NCBI GenBank assembly: GCA_965215345.1
Contig: CBDCDL010000002.1
Span: 496,001-560,000, forward strand
DNA: 64,000 bases
Source of the DNA: CATQHW01 sp965215345
GTDB taxonomy: Bacteria; Spirochaetota; Spirochaetia; SZUA-6; Bin103
Direction: 5' to 3'
Shown: one piece after another, positions 35,912 to 44,606 of the stretch
Layout of the letters: the number at the start of each line of letters is the position of its first letter
How positions within the stretch are numbered: the stretch's first letter is position 1
The notes under the pieces: generated by a model
What the model saw: only the letters and a program-made list of their open reading frames with translations
Databases searched by the model: none
What the model was told of the DNA's origin: nothing
Program-made: the position numbers and the translations under genes

Positions 35912-37669
35912 TCAGTTCTTCTCCATCCCCAATCGCTGATCTACCACCTCGACGATTTGTTCAAAAAGGATTCCGTTTCCCTTCGCGATCAACTCAGCGT
36001 AACTCCTCCCCTCCGGCGGTCCCCTCACGATGCAATAGGCCGGCTTCAGCGACCCCTCGTCACCTTGCGTTACTTTAGCTACAAGATTGTGAGCTCGATT
36101 CGTCCGCCCACGCTCCCTGTTCTGTACCCGCTCCGCGACGTCATGGTGATGTGTAACGACCACCGACATGCACCTCACGTACTCCATACAACGTATGACG
36201 TCATATAGTAGATATGCTGCCTCTCCCACTCCGGTCGTTGCGAACATCTCATTGCACAAAACCAAGCTCCTCGAGCTCACTCTCTCGAATATTCTCCGAA
36301 GCCGTCCCGCCTCCTCGGAAAAACGTCCGCTCTCACTCCCCGCTTTCTCGGGTGCTGGATAATGCGTGAGTACGCCATCCTTGACACTGATCATTGCCTT
36401 GTCAGCCGCGACGCAAAACCCCGACTGGAAAAGCACCTGCGAGAGTCCGATCGTCTGCAGAAACGTAGTTTTCCCTCCTCCGTTCGGTCCCGTGAGCACT
36501 GCGACCCGTCCCGTCGATCCCAAAGCAATTTGATTAGCGACGAGAGACGGCACGTCTCCATGAAGCGCCAACTCTGGATTATGAATGTTCCGAGCACAAA
36601 ACGAGCTGTCCTCTTGACTTGCTACCTCTGGCCGGCAAATCGCCAGTCCGCGCTTTTCAACCTTCCGTACGAAGTTCACAGCCGCCGCGTATAACACGCA
36701 CTCGTATTTTAGTCTTCGAATCCACCGCGTTTCCACCTGCGCGAAAGCCCGAAGCTCTTTGCCAATCAGCGTCGCCGCCCGCGACATGACTTCCCGTAGC
36801 TCCCTAAACAACGGCCCGAGAAGGGAATGTCGGTGACTTGCCCGCACCATCGAATACAGCTCCCCGATCCCTCGGCCCTCGCTCTCAGACGTACCACGCA
36901 ACATTGACAAGAGCTTAGACCCGCGGTCACGCTCTCGATCTATAGAGAGAAGCGTGACCTCCGCCGGTCTCAACTCGGCGTCCAGATTGATCCCCAGTTT
37001 CACACTGCGAATACCGCGGAACTCCCTGAGCATTTCCCCGACGACCTTGCGCAGGCGCTCAAATCCGTCTCCGGACGAAACAGCCCACACGGCCTCCCGG
37101 AGTGCCGCTAGCCCTTGCTCAAGATCCGCCTCAACAGCCATTGCATCTCGCAGACGACCTATCGTGTTGACGAAGTCGTCGAGCTCCGCCAGTCGGGCCA
37201 GCACGCTCCCCAAGTTCGTACCATCAGACGCCTCCCCGGCCGTGGCACCCCGCGCATACGCATGTTCCGACGCCATCTGAGCAACGAGCCCCTCTAGTGT
37301 GGGCGTCCCTAGAACGTCCGCCAACACTCCTTGTCGATAGGATACTACGTCCTCACCCAAGGGTAGCTCCCGAACCAACGCGTACAAAGTCCCCAGCTGG
37401 CTCGGATGTGGAACCACCGAACGAAGCAAAACGTCAACGCGCAAATCCGTCATCGTCTCGTCATCCAGAGTAGTCGCGTCCTCTCCCGATCGACTCCTGG
37501 TCCAAAGGAGACTCGGAAACGGATTCGTCATCCCGTCCGTTCCCACAGCCTCGTCCGAACTGGCCGCGAACATTTCACGTCCTCCGAACGTCGTCCGAGC
37601 CACAACAGACTGTTTGATTTTTCTACCAATCAAGCGCCCAACGTCACGGAGATCGTCAACGTCCTCCAT
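35912..37669 (-). CDS. MutS-family ATPase without mismatch-recognition domain
   Basis: A 585-residue protein with the MutS core (lever helices) and ATPase domain but no N-terminal mismatch-binding domain, as in the small MutS-like families. The P-loop TGPNGGGKTTFLQT lies near residue 395, Walker B SLVLCNEMFATT about 90 residues later, and VVVTHHHDVAERV supplies the end of the ATPase site. Codon use and lower G+C match the lasso island. Its position between halogenase and exporter, same strand, suggests co-transfer with the cluster. A role in lasso biosynthesis or export is not known; DNA maintenance or immunity are alternatives. Confidence 0.82.
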   Translation of the reverse strand: MEDVDDLRDVGRLIGRKIKQSVVARTTFGGREMFAASSDEAVGTDGMTNPFPSLLWTRSRSGEDATTLDDETMTDLRVDVLLRSVVPHPSQLGTLYALVRELPLGEDVVSYRQGVLADVLGTPTLEGLVAQMASEHAYARGATAGEASDGTNLGSVLARLAELDDFVNTIGRLRDAMAVEADLEQGLAALREAVWAVSSGDGFERLRKVVGEMLREFRGIRSVKLGINLDAELRPAEVTLLSIDRERDRGSKLLSMLRGTSESEGRGIGELYSMVRASHRHSLLGPLFRELREVMSRAATLIGKELRAFAQVETRWIRRLKYECVLYAAAVNFVRKVEKRGLAICRPEVASQEDSSFCARNIHNPELALHGDVPSLVANQIALGSTGRVAVLTGPNGGGKTTFLQTIGLSQVLFQSGFCVAADKAMISVKDGVLTHYPAPEKAGSESGRFSEEAGRLRRIFERVSSRSLVLCNEMFATTGVGEAAYLLYDVIRCMEYVRCMSVVVTHHHDVAERVQNRERGRTNRAHNLVAKVTQGDEGSLKPAYCIVRGPPEGRSYAELIAKGNGILFEQIVEVVDQRLGMEKN

Positions 37670-37672
37670 GTA

Positions 37673-37880
37673 TCACGCCACCGCAAGCGACGCGCCCACG
37701 CCGGTGAGCTCGGTCAGGCTGGACCCCGCCGGCAACTGCGCGGCAGCGTCGACAATGACCGGCACGCCGCGGTCGGCGGCTCCGCTCACCACCTCCGCGA
37801 CCTGTTCCCTGGGTTGGCTGTCGAGGAAGAGGACCACCGCGGCCGCGCGGCCGCAGATTCCTTGAGCTCCGAAATTCCAA
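37673..37880 (-). pseudogene. SelA-like PLP enzyme fragment inside lasso island
   Basis: About 57 codons read AAAVVLFLDSQPREQ, GAADRGVPVIVDAAAQLP and SSLTELTGVGASLAV. They match the same part of the full SelA-like gene at 29.2-30.3 kb at roughly three in four residues, ending just before its PLP lysine. The piece is high in G+C, unlike the genes on both sides. It is thus a stray internal fragment wedged between the halogenase stop and the MutS-like start. Confidence 0.8.
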
Positions 37881-37887
37881 AGTAGCA

Positions 37888-39402
37888 CTACGGGCTCTGT
37901 TCTCTCAACCAATGCAGATACTCCTCATGTCCGCAATTGCGACCAACCAGCGCAGATTGCGCCCTCACCTCTCGTCTCGCCAACGCCCGCGCGATCGCTC
38001 TCTCCCGAATTCCCCCAATTGCGCTCTTTCTCCCGTCCACCATTCCCTTGGAAAGGAGCAGGTACAGATAGCTCGGCAATCCGAACAGCTCGTCGGCGCC
38101 ATCAAAATCCGTCGCTACCGGGCCGCGCGCCTTCCAGACATCCAATCGACGAGAAAGCGATTCGGGAATCCTATTGGTGTCAGTGCACTCCACCCAAAAC
38201 TCGGTATCTCTTCGCGGACTCAAAACATAATGTAGGATAGTGAAATCCATTATGCGATCAAAGGATGACGCCATCTGTCTATTATACGCTTCTCTAAGTG
38301 TCCGTAAATCGCCTTTCGACCATGGCCAGTTCGCTACCAAATGACGCACACCAGCCTCAGAGTAATACAGGCCGGTGGCTTCTAACGGTTCCACGAAACC
38401 TGCCGCAAGCCCTATCGCGACACAGTTCCGATGCCAAGCCCGCTCCAATCTACCGCACCGCATGCGGATAGTCATCATATCGCCTTCACCATCTACGTAC
38501 GGCCTCAGCTCCTGGGCCGCATCGTCGTCAGAGCAAAAGTCACTTGAATAGACGTAACCCACTCCTGTGCGTGTATATAGGTCTATCTCCCAACGCCAGC
38601 CACACGCCATCGCGCTTGCCGTTGTGTACGGGCGCTGGCGCTCGCGCCCGTTCTCACGACGGCTCACAAGTGCTCGGTCGCAAAGCAAATTATCGCTTAT
38701 GTTCAGGAATCCGGCACCGAGACTATTGGCTACTACGCACCTGAAGCCAGTACAGTCGATGAAAAGGTCAGCGTCTACCGTCCTTCCGTCGTCACAAATC
38801 ACACTACGGATGCTTCCGTCTCCGCGCAGTTTGACGTTGACAACATCGGACTGGATCCAAGTTGCCCCCTCCGTAATTGCGCATCTCCTTAGGACATCGG
38901 AGAACGCACCGCTGTCGAGATGGTAAGCGTAGTCTATAGCCCCTCTGTAAGGGCGATCATCCGCGGATTTTGGCGACAGTCGCTCCTCGCATATAGCTCC
39001 ATACGGCCCCATGATGAACGCTGGCCATGCGCGCCGTGGAAACTCTGTCATCACGCCAACATCACTGGCCGCAATCCCCATCGCCACCTCGCTCGGCCTT
39101 CCGAATGGGTGATAGAACTTGGAATCGCCAAGGTCGTCGCCGTCCCAGTACTCGAACCTCGTCGCCACCTTGAGCGTCGCGTCGGTACCGATTATCAACT
39201 GCCTTTCGTCGATTCCGAGCTTCTGTATCGCTCGTCGCAAACCCGCGACGGTCGACTCCCCCACAGCAAGTCCCGCCCGGCCAGAACACACAACCGAGAC
39301 TTGCAATCCCGTTGAGCCAAGGTTCCTTAGCAAGTGGGCCGCAGTCCACCACGACGACACCCCTCCACCCACAATCGCTACTTTCCGTATTGGCAATCTC
39401 AA
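37888..39402 (-). CDS. Flavin-dependent tryptophan halogenase
   Basis: A 504-residue FADH2-dependent halogenase of the PrnA/RebH/MibH family. The FAD loop is IVGGGVSSWWTAAHLL. The lysine that would carry the haloamine is K78 in DATLKVATRFEYW, the position known from PrnA (K79). The signature WxWxIP appears as WRWEID (residues 269-274, with D for P), and GFVEPLEATGLYY holds the catalytic glutamate E341. The start is a TTG preceded by GAGAGG. Inside a lasso cluster whose core has three tryptophans, the natural substrate is probably peptide tryptophan, as for MibH. A flavin reductase is not encoded nearby. Confidence 0.88.
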   Translation of the reverse strand: MRLPIRKVAIVGGGVSSWWTAAHLLRNLGSTGLQVSVVCSGRAGLAVGESTVAGLRRAIQKLGIDERQLIIGTDATLKVATRFEYWDGDDLGDSKFYHPFGRPSEVAMGIAASDVGVMTEFPRRAWPAFIMGPYGAICEERLSPKSADDRPYRGAIDYAYHLDSGAFSDVLRRCAITEGATWIQSDVVNVKLRGDGSIRSVICDDGRTVDADLFIDCTGFRCVVANSLGAGFLNISDNLLCDRALVSRRENGRERQRPYTTASAMACGWRWEIDLYTRTGVGYVYSSDFCSDDDAAQELRPYVDGEGDMMTIRMRCGRLERAWHRNCVAIGLAAGFVEPLEATGLYYSEAGVRHLVANWPWSKGDLRTLREAYNRQMASSFDRIMDFTILHYVLSPRRDTEFWVECTDTNRIPESLSRRLDVWKARGPVATDFDGADELFGLPSYLYLLLSKGMVDGRKSAIGGIRERAIARALARREVRAQSALVGRNCGHEEYLHWLREQSP

Positions 39403-39427
39403 GACCGCACCTCTCTACTGACGCATC

Positions 39428-39931
39428 TTATGCAAACCGGTTTCTCAACATCCACGCTTCCAGTGCCAATACCCTGTAAATTTGCGTGGCTTCTGCGTTG
39501 TCGCCGGCCACATACGCTCGAAACGCAGTCAGGAAACTGTCGACGTCGATGTAGTTGATTTCACCGAGCGCGGAGTGCCGCATCCAATGTTCGACTCGCG
39601 GAGCTTCGCGCGCAATGCCGCTTCTGTGCGCGTCCGTGAAGTCGCTACGCACAAAACGCGGCACACACTCGCCCCAAGCGCGACGAGCAATAATGCGCAA
39701 AATCCTCTTCCCGCGTACCAGCGGGTACCACTGGGACGGCTGCAGCGACGCAATGTAATCCGTGAGGAGCCCGCTTCTGTATGGGTGACACCGGCTGATA
39801 CCGTATTGGTCCGACACGTCCTGTTGCAGCGCAAGAGCGGCCGAACATGATTCTACATGGCCGCGCAGCACATATCGTACCGCGATCCGCGCCAACTCCG
39901 CATAATCGTTCCATACCCGCGCACCCGCCAC
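39428..39931 (-). pseudogene. Lasso cyclase (asparagine synthetase-like), C-terminal fragment
   Basis: A 167-codon frame with the end of an asparagine-synthetase-like protein: QYGISRCHPYRSGLLTDYIA, VRGKRILRIIARRA, CVPRFVRSDFTD and YRVLALEAWMLR. In lasso clusters this protein (C) adenylates the ring aspartate and closes the macrolactam. The amidotransferase domain and the PP-loop SGGxDS part, more than 400 residues, are missing. A stop codon stands three codons upstream of the GTG. The first 79 bases overlap the end of the nucleotidyltransferase frame, so a deletion joint probably lies near 39,930-39,960. Confidence 0.72.
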
Positions 39932-40926
39932 TGTGCACTATACTCCAACATCTGGCTATCGTCGAACAACTGTGCAAGACCCTGTATAACGCGTCCGCAA
40001 AGCGCCCGCAGCCCCAGCATTCGTGCTCGCTCAACTGCGTCCCCGAGCAGTTCCCTCTTAACCAATCGCCAATAGAGCGTGTGAGCGTCAACCAAGTGAA
40101 TGAAGCGCGACCGGCCATTCCCGTCTAGATTCGCAGCGCACTCCGGGAAGTGATGAGCAACGTGGGCTACCGCGATCAAAAAAGTATCGACCAGACATGG
40201 AACGCTCACATTGCGGCTCGCCCATACGCGGGACCTATGGACCGCCCGGAGCGGAATTCGAAGATCCTCGTCTGCCCCAACATTCCCCGTCGGTGCTCCG
40301 TGCATCTCGATTACCATTCCTCGCTGGTGATTCCTGTAGATACACAAATGCGTCCTATGTGACATCATACGAACTATGTCGACCTCTCCAGAGTACTCCT
40401 CCCCCGACAACTCAGGAACGAAACCATCAGCCATCAACATACGATGTATCGGCAAGACATCTTCCGTCGGCACTACAATATCTATATCAAGCTGGGGGCG
40501 GAGCCATGTGCTGCCATATCCGTGGAACACGAACGCGTATCCCTTGATTATCGACAGCTCGCGTCCTCGTAGACGAAACCGCTCGGCCAGATAGCCCCGC
40601 TGCCAATCTCCAACCCTCCCGGCTGCCAAGAAGCGTTTCCGCATTTCTCTGAGCCATCTCAGTTCGGCGTCACTTATCGCTTCGCGAACGGTTTCGTGAA
40701 GCTCTCCGGTCAGAAGGTTCTGGCACACGAGCGGCATCGTACTCACCTCGAACGCTACCGAACAAAGCCCTCGTAGTCCGTAATCCGTGACCGCCTGCGC
40801 AAATCGTGCCGGCAAGTCCGTCAACTCTTCGCCGGTAAGCCTTCGCTTTGATACGCTCGCGATCAATCGCCGCGCACTTTCGTTCAACTCTGGAACTGAG
40901 CAACCCGCGTGCAGACCATCTAACAA
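39853..40926 (-). CDS. Nucleotidyltransferase-family protein of lasso cluster
   Basis: A 357-residue protein of the NTP_transf_5-like family found beside HprK-like kinases in lasso clusters. The metal-binding DxD is D147/D149 in RPQLDIDIVVP, preceded by IIKGYAFVFHGYG. The start is TTG with a good GGGGAGG site 5 bases upstream. In related clusters such enzymes further modify the phosphorylated C-terminus of the peptide. The last 20 or so residues are read over DNA of the cyclase fragment and may not be native. Confidence 0.75.
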   Translation of the reverse strand: MLDGLHAGCSVPELNESARRLIASVSKRRLTGEELTDLPARFAQAVTDYGLRGLCSVAFEVSTMPLVCQNLLTGELHETVREAISDAELRWLREMRKRFLAAGRVGDWQRGYLAERFRLRGRELSIIKGYAFVFHGYGSTWLRPQLDIDIVVPTEDVLPIHRMLMADGFVPELSGEEYSGEVDIVRMMSHRTHLCIYRNHQRGMVIEMHGAPTGNVGADEDLRIPLRAVHRSRVWASRNVSVPCLVDTFLIAVAHVAHHFPECAANLDGNGRSRFIHLVDAHTLYWRLVKRELLGDAVERARMLGLRALCGRVIQGLAQLFDDSQMLEYSAQWRVRGYGTIMRSWRGSRYDMCCAAM

Positions 40927-41064
40927 GCGCTCCTCCCCTTAGTCGTCGACCACTGTCCTACTATCGCCATCGTAGTCGCTCGCGAGCCGCTTTGAACCGT
41001 TCCTGCCTCCTACCGCATCTCCACGGCTTTCGACGGTCGCAGACCCGCCGATGGCCCTCCGCGA

Positions 41065-41730
41065 TCACGGGCAGCCCGCGCTACGCGCAACGCCCCATTG
41101 CCCCTGCAGTATGGCTTCAGAAAAGCGCCCGCGAATATGCGCGCGGATCTCCGCGTCGAGCCTCACATACCACACGCAAGTCGGCATCTTGCAAATACTT
41201 GCACCGAACACGCTGTGCACGGCAGGGACGACGCCAGTATCCGGCTGATAATCATGTCCTCCGATTATCCCTCCGTCCCGTACGCGGGGTATCCACGCGA
41301 CTATGTCGCGGAACGTCGATTCAAAGCTATGATCCGCGTCGATGAATGCGCAGTCAAAGTAACGGTGCGGAAACTTGTCGGCCGCCACGTACGTGCAGTC
41401 GTGGCAGTCCCGCACCAATTCGCGCGTTCCCGTTATACGTAAATTGTAGTTGTAAAGCTCGTAGAGGTGGCCGGTTTGTCCGCCTAATTCCGGTACGAAT
41501 CTCGTGTAGTTCTCCAGCACGTAGGAGTCATCCCAAAGATCCACAGCCACGACATCGACTTCCGGCTTGTCTCGTAACAAGTTCGCCAAGTATGACAACG
41601 AATGGCCTTTCCAGACTCCGAGCTCGACATAGCGACGGAAATCATCAAGCGATGCTACGAAATCGTAAAACGGTTTGTAACTGAACCAGTTATCGGCTGC
41701 GGCGAACTTCGCTACGTCATCCGGAGTCAT
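41065..41730 (-). CDS. Class I SAM-dependent methyltransferase of lasso cluster
   Basis: A 221-residue methyltransferase of the Methyltransf_24 type. Motif I is YVELGVWKGHSLSYLA, the acidic residue is in VVAVDLWDD, and the FIDADHSFE motif with GGIIGGHDY follows. A GGGAG site precedes the ATG. The location between kinase and nucleotidyltransferase points to tailoring of the lasso peptide, for instance O-methylation of an acid or of a modified terminus; the target is inferred only. Confidence 0.82.
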   Translation of the reverse strand: MTPDDVAKFAAADNWFSYKPFYDFVASLDDFRRYVELGVWKGHSLSYLANLLRDKPEVDVVAVDLWDDSYVLENYTRFVPELGGQTGHLYELYNYNLRITGTRELVRDCHDCTYVAADKFPHRYFDCAFIDADHSFESTFRDIVAWIPRVRDGGIIGGHDYQPDTGVVPAVHSVFGASICKMPTCVWYVRLDAEIRAHIRGRFSEAILQGQWGVARSAGCP

Positions 41731-41856
41731 GCGAGCTCCCTATGCGGGCAACACAAACGGATAGGCGGAAGTACGGGGTACGGAAGCGCATGTTCGACAA
41801 CTCTGAACGTGTAGTCCCGGACGCACAAGGAGCTCGTCATCCGACTTGCGAGCCCT

Positions 41857-42800
41857 CTATTCCGTCAGCGCGCACGACAGGGCCAGTTCGAGTGTTCGCT
41901 GAGGGTCCTCGTTCGTGCTACGCTCAATCACGGTCATTGGGGCTCGGCCCAAAATTCGAGCAAGCGTACGGAGAACGGATGACTGCTGACGGCGCCCACG
42001 CAGGCCGTCCGTCCACAGATACGGCGCATAGAGCAAATTTGCCATCAGGACTAGCGCCCGCGCCCTGTCTAACTGGAACGAGCGTATGCGCGGAATGTCA
42101 TCGCGCACTATTAAGGTGATCAATTTCGTAACAGGTGCGTCGCCAAAGCCGTAGCAATCTAATGTTCGCGTATCGTATCGTATTTTGTCGTGCTCGGTTT
42201 GAAAATTTGTCGATAGCGGTGCGTCGTGGGGACAAAGCCGTACGCCTGGCGGTCCGCGACGAACTACGGACCGATAGTTTGAGAAGGCGGCAATGTCATC
42301 GGACAACAGCTTGGCGCCCGACGACAGTAGGCCACGAGCCAATGTCGACTTGCCAGACCCGGAATGCCCGCATACCACGAATGCTCGACCTTCTATAGTG
42401 AGCACGCTCCCGTGAAGCGCGGTGCAACTGTTCAGAAGCAACAACAGAGCCGATACGGCAGAAAAGAAACCAGCGAAAAACAGCCCATCCAGCTGCTCCG
42501 GAACATACAATGCCCTAGACGCTTGATCGACTATCGCGTAGGTCGGGCACGAGGGTCCCCAACGAATGACGTACTGCGATTTGTATATAAAGAGATCTCG
42601 CGATGGCAGATGCCTTCCTGGTCTACTACTGCCGTTCGGCGTCTGGGCGCCTTTGTAGCGAGGTGAAGGAAGTACTTACTGGAAAGATCTACCTTTACGC
42701 TGTAATGACGGCGGTCCCCGGCGGAACGTGGCAAATATGGGTCAAAGTTGATCTCGGATTCCAGAGAGAGACCGAAGAGGTCGAAGGCTTGAGAAGGCAT
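41857..42800 (-). pseudogene. HprK-like lasso peptide kinase, frameshifted
   Basis: Two frames make up one HPr-kinase-like protein. The first (from MPSQAFDLFGLSLESEINF) stops at 42,531. The second carries the kinase core: ALHGSVLTIEGRAFVV, P-loop GHSGSGKSTLARGLL and LLSDDIAAF. The second frame is open upstream (DLFIYKSQYVIRWGP), so a net one-base loss lies near 42,550-42,620. In paeninodin-type clusters this kinase phosphorylates the C-terminal serine of the peptide, and the core here ends in serine. A TTG near 42,510 could still start the ATPase part alone, so partial function is not excluded. Confidence 0.75.
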
Positions 42801-42816
42801 CCGTTATGCCACGGAA

Positions 42817-43203
42817 TCAATTGACAGAGCCAATGGAGAATATAGGCCGATAAACAACAGAATTGTATGACTCGTCCATCGTTGGGACCGCGCATTGTAT
42901 CCATGCATGGACTTCTCTTCCCTTGCGCGAAACACCGAGTAACAACTCTACGGGAATTCTGCGCCGAGAGAGCATGACGTAGCGCGCGATTGATAGTGGC
43001 AGGCAATCGATATTCGCCGGAAACGCAAATGCGGCAGCGTAGACTCCGTTAGCGATCAGACGGGCGTCCGCTTGCCCTGAGAACCAAGGTCGATTCTTAG
43101 CGTACACAGATACAACATTACGGAGATCTGCCGGGCACGGTGTACTACGTATGGTGCGTTTTGCCCAGAGTAAGGTGATTGCGGCTTCAACGACGACGTG
43201 CAC
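42817..43203 (-). CDS. Lasso peptide leader peptidase B2 (transglutaminase-like)
   Basis: A 128-residue cysteine protease that removes the leader from the lasso precursor. The triad is visible: C67 in NIDCLPLSIARYVML, H99 in GREVHAWIQ and D110 in VPTMDESY. RRIPVELLLGV between them is typical. It is the stand-alone B2 form, which normally needs a separate RRE protein (B1) to grip the leader; I find none in the window. It begins at GTG 51 bases after the precursor stop and ends 16 bases before the kinase. Confidence 0.85.
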   Translation of the reverse strand: MHVVVEAAITLLWAKRTIRSTPCPADLRNVVSVYAKNRPWFSGQADARLIANGVYAAAFAFPANIDCLPLSIARYVMLSRRRIPVELLLGVSRKGREVHAWIQCAVPTMDESYNSVVYRPIFSIGSVN

Positions 43204-43230
43204 GCGCCCGACATAGATGTCCGGTCACTT

Positions 43231-43256
43231 AGCGTATAGCTGCCTTAGCTACCGCT
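43231..43256. promoter_or_regulatory. Imperfect stem-loop after precursor gene
   Basis: TAGCT and AGCTA pair around a 5-base loop, extended by AGCG with CGCT across a small internal bulge. It starts at the precursor stop codon. A hairpin here could stabilise the precursor message or partly stop transcription so that more precursor than enzyme is made; no U-run is seen. Confidence 0.35.
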
Positions 43257-43437
43257 AACTCATCCAGATTTGGCTATGCTTATCGTGGCCCCAACCAAAC
43301 CATCCCTGCGCGTCCTTGATTACGTTTGCGACGCGTTGGATCGTTGGTGGTTCGTACGGCCTGTTGGGCGCTGGGCGGTCTTCGTCGTACCCGGCGGGGC
43401 GATGCTCACGATGGGTCGGTTGCTCAATTGATGCCAT
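43255..43437 (-). CDS. Lasso peptide precursor
   Basis: A 60-residue precursor starting MASIEQPTHREH. The leader motif YxxPx(L/I) is Y28-E-P-P31-T-I33. Counting the usual 17 residues from that tyrosine gives Gly45 as core residue 1. The core is GWFGWGHDKHSQIWMS (16 residues). Asp8 is correctly placed for an 8-membered macrolactam ring with Gly1, leaving the tail KHSQIWMS. The usual threonine at leader position -2 is alanine here (A43), a rare variation. AAAGGA lies 9 bases before the ATG. Trp2, Trp5 and Trp14 are candidates for halogenation, Ser16 for phosphorylation. It is the first gene of the operon. Confidence 0.85.
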   Translation of the reverse strand: MASIEQPTHREHRPAGYDEDRPAPNRPYEPPTIQRVANVIKDAQGWFGWGHDKHSQIWMS

Positions 43438-43486
43438 GACTTTAGTTCCTTTGCTGGTGGTTGGCCGAAATCTCAGCCTTGCGGGG

Positions 43487-43515
43487 TACCTTGGAGAAAC
43501 CGGGACCGTTGTCAA
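43487..43515 (-). promoter_or_regulatory. Candidate promoter of lasso operon
   Basis: A perfect TTGACA hexamer on the minus strand (43,515-43,510) with AAGGTA 17 bases further on. The -10 is weak. It would give a leader RNA of about 45 bases before the precursor start. Confidence 0.3.
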
Positions 43516-43676
43516 GCAGGCGGAACGCGCATACCCTCCCGTCGAGGACTCAGCCGTTGCGGTGCCGGGCGTTGGCAACACCGGCGGCAGCATGGCTCGG
43601 GAGTAGCAGATGCGGCCGAGATGGTTCAATTCTTTTATCGAAAATAAGATAGGAGCTTTTTGAGGAGGCGGGCTTT

Positions 43677-44606
43677 GTGGTCGACGCCCACGTCCACGTC
43701 CTGGCCAAGGCCTCGCGCGAGTTCCCGCGCGAGGTGAGCGACGCTCTGCCCGCCGGCCGGGAGGAGAGCGCCGAGACCCTCCTGGGCCTGATGGAGGAGC
43801 ACGCCGTCGAGCGGGCCACGCTGGTGCAGATCGGGGGCACCTCGCTCGAAACCCATGCCTATCTCCGCCACTGCCTGAAGCGCTACCCGGACCGGTTCAA
43901 GGGGATCGGCCTGGTGCCGGACCCGCGCCGGCCGGAAGACCACATGGACCGGCTGGCCGAGGACGGCGGCATCGTCGGCTTCCGGCTGCACGAGATCGGC
44001 GGCCCGCTCGATCCGACCGCGCCGATGGACGTGCGCACCTTCACGACCTATCCGTTCTGGAAGCACGCCGCCGAGAGGGACTACATCGTCTGGCTCTATC
44101 CCCGCGCCGCCGACGCGCACCTGACCCCGTTTCTGCTGGACGCGTTTCCGGAGCTCACGGTGGTCTTCAACCACCTGATGATCTGCCCGCCCGAGGGCTC
44201 CATGACGACCGACGAGCAGGGCCGGCCGCGGATGATCCGGCGAACGTTCACGAACGACCAGCCGCTGACCCGCCACAACACCCTGGGCTTGGCGCAGTTC
44301 CCGAACGTGTGCGTCAAGCTGTCCGGCCAGTACGCCTTCAGCCAGGAGCCCTACCCGTACCTGGACCTGCGGCGCCGGCACAGCGAGCTGGTGATAGAGA
44401 TGGGCGCCGACCGCTGCATGTGGGCCACCGACTTCCCCTGGATCCAGGAGGACCCCGGCTACGGCAAGCTCACCCGTGTGATCGACGAGCTGCTACCGGA
44501 CCTGGACGACGCCGGCCGCGCGCTGATCATGCACGGCACCGCGCGCCGCATGGTCTGGCGCGAGTCGACGAGCGATGACGACGAGATCGGGAGGCCCGCT
44601 TCGTGA
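43677..44606 (+). CDS. Amidohydrolase family protein, tandem copy 1
   Basis: A 309-residue TIM-barrel hydrolase of the amidohydrolase-2 family. MVDAHVHVLAKASREFP contains the HxH metal motif; GFRLHEIGGP, VVFNHLMICP and MWATDFPWIQEDPGYGKL supply later active-site residues including the aspartate of ATDFPW. The family cleaves lactones or decarboxylates acids. It starts at GTG with GAGGAGG upstream. The stop overlaps the next copy (GTGA). From base 43,747 on it is identical, as far as I can compare, to copy 2. Confidence 0.9.
   Translation: MVDAHVHVLAKASREFPREVSDALPAGREESAETLLGLMEEHAVERATLVQIGGTSLETHAYLRHCLKRYPDRFKGIGLVPDPRRPEDHMDRLAEDGGIVGFRLHEIGGPLDPTAPMDVRTFTTYPFWKHAAERDYIVWLYPRAADAHLTPFLLDAFPELTVVFNHLMICPPEGSMTTDEQGRPRMIRRTFTNDQPLTRHNTLGLAQFPNVCVKLSGQYAFSQEPYPYLDLRRRHSELVIEMGADRCMWATDFPWIQEDPGYGKLTRVIDELLPDLDDAGRALIMHGTARRMVWRESTSDDDEIGRPAS

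Noticed and set aside
39428..39931. Short stand-alone cyclase taken as functional
   Set aside because: It lacks the ATP-binding PP-loop and amidotransferase domain, so it cannot adenylate the precursor.
42531..42800. 89-codon frame considered as the missing RRE protein (B1)
   Set aside because: Its sequence (FDLFGLSLESEINF) fits the N-terminus of HprK-like kinases better than the PqqD fold, and the kinase core continues in another frame.
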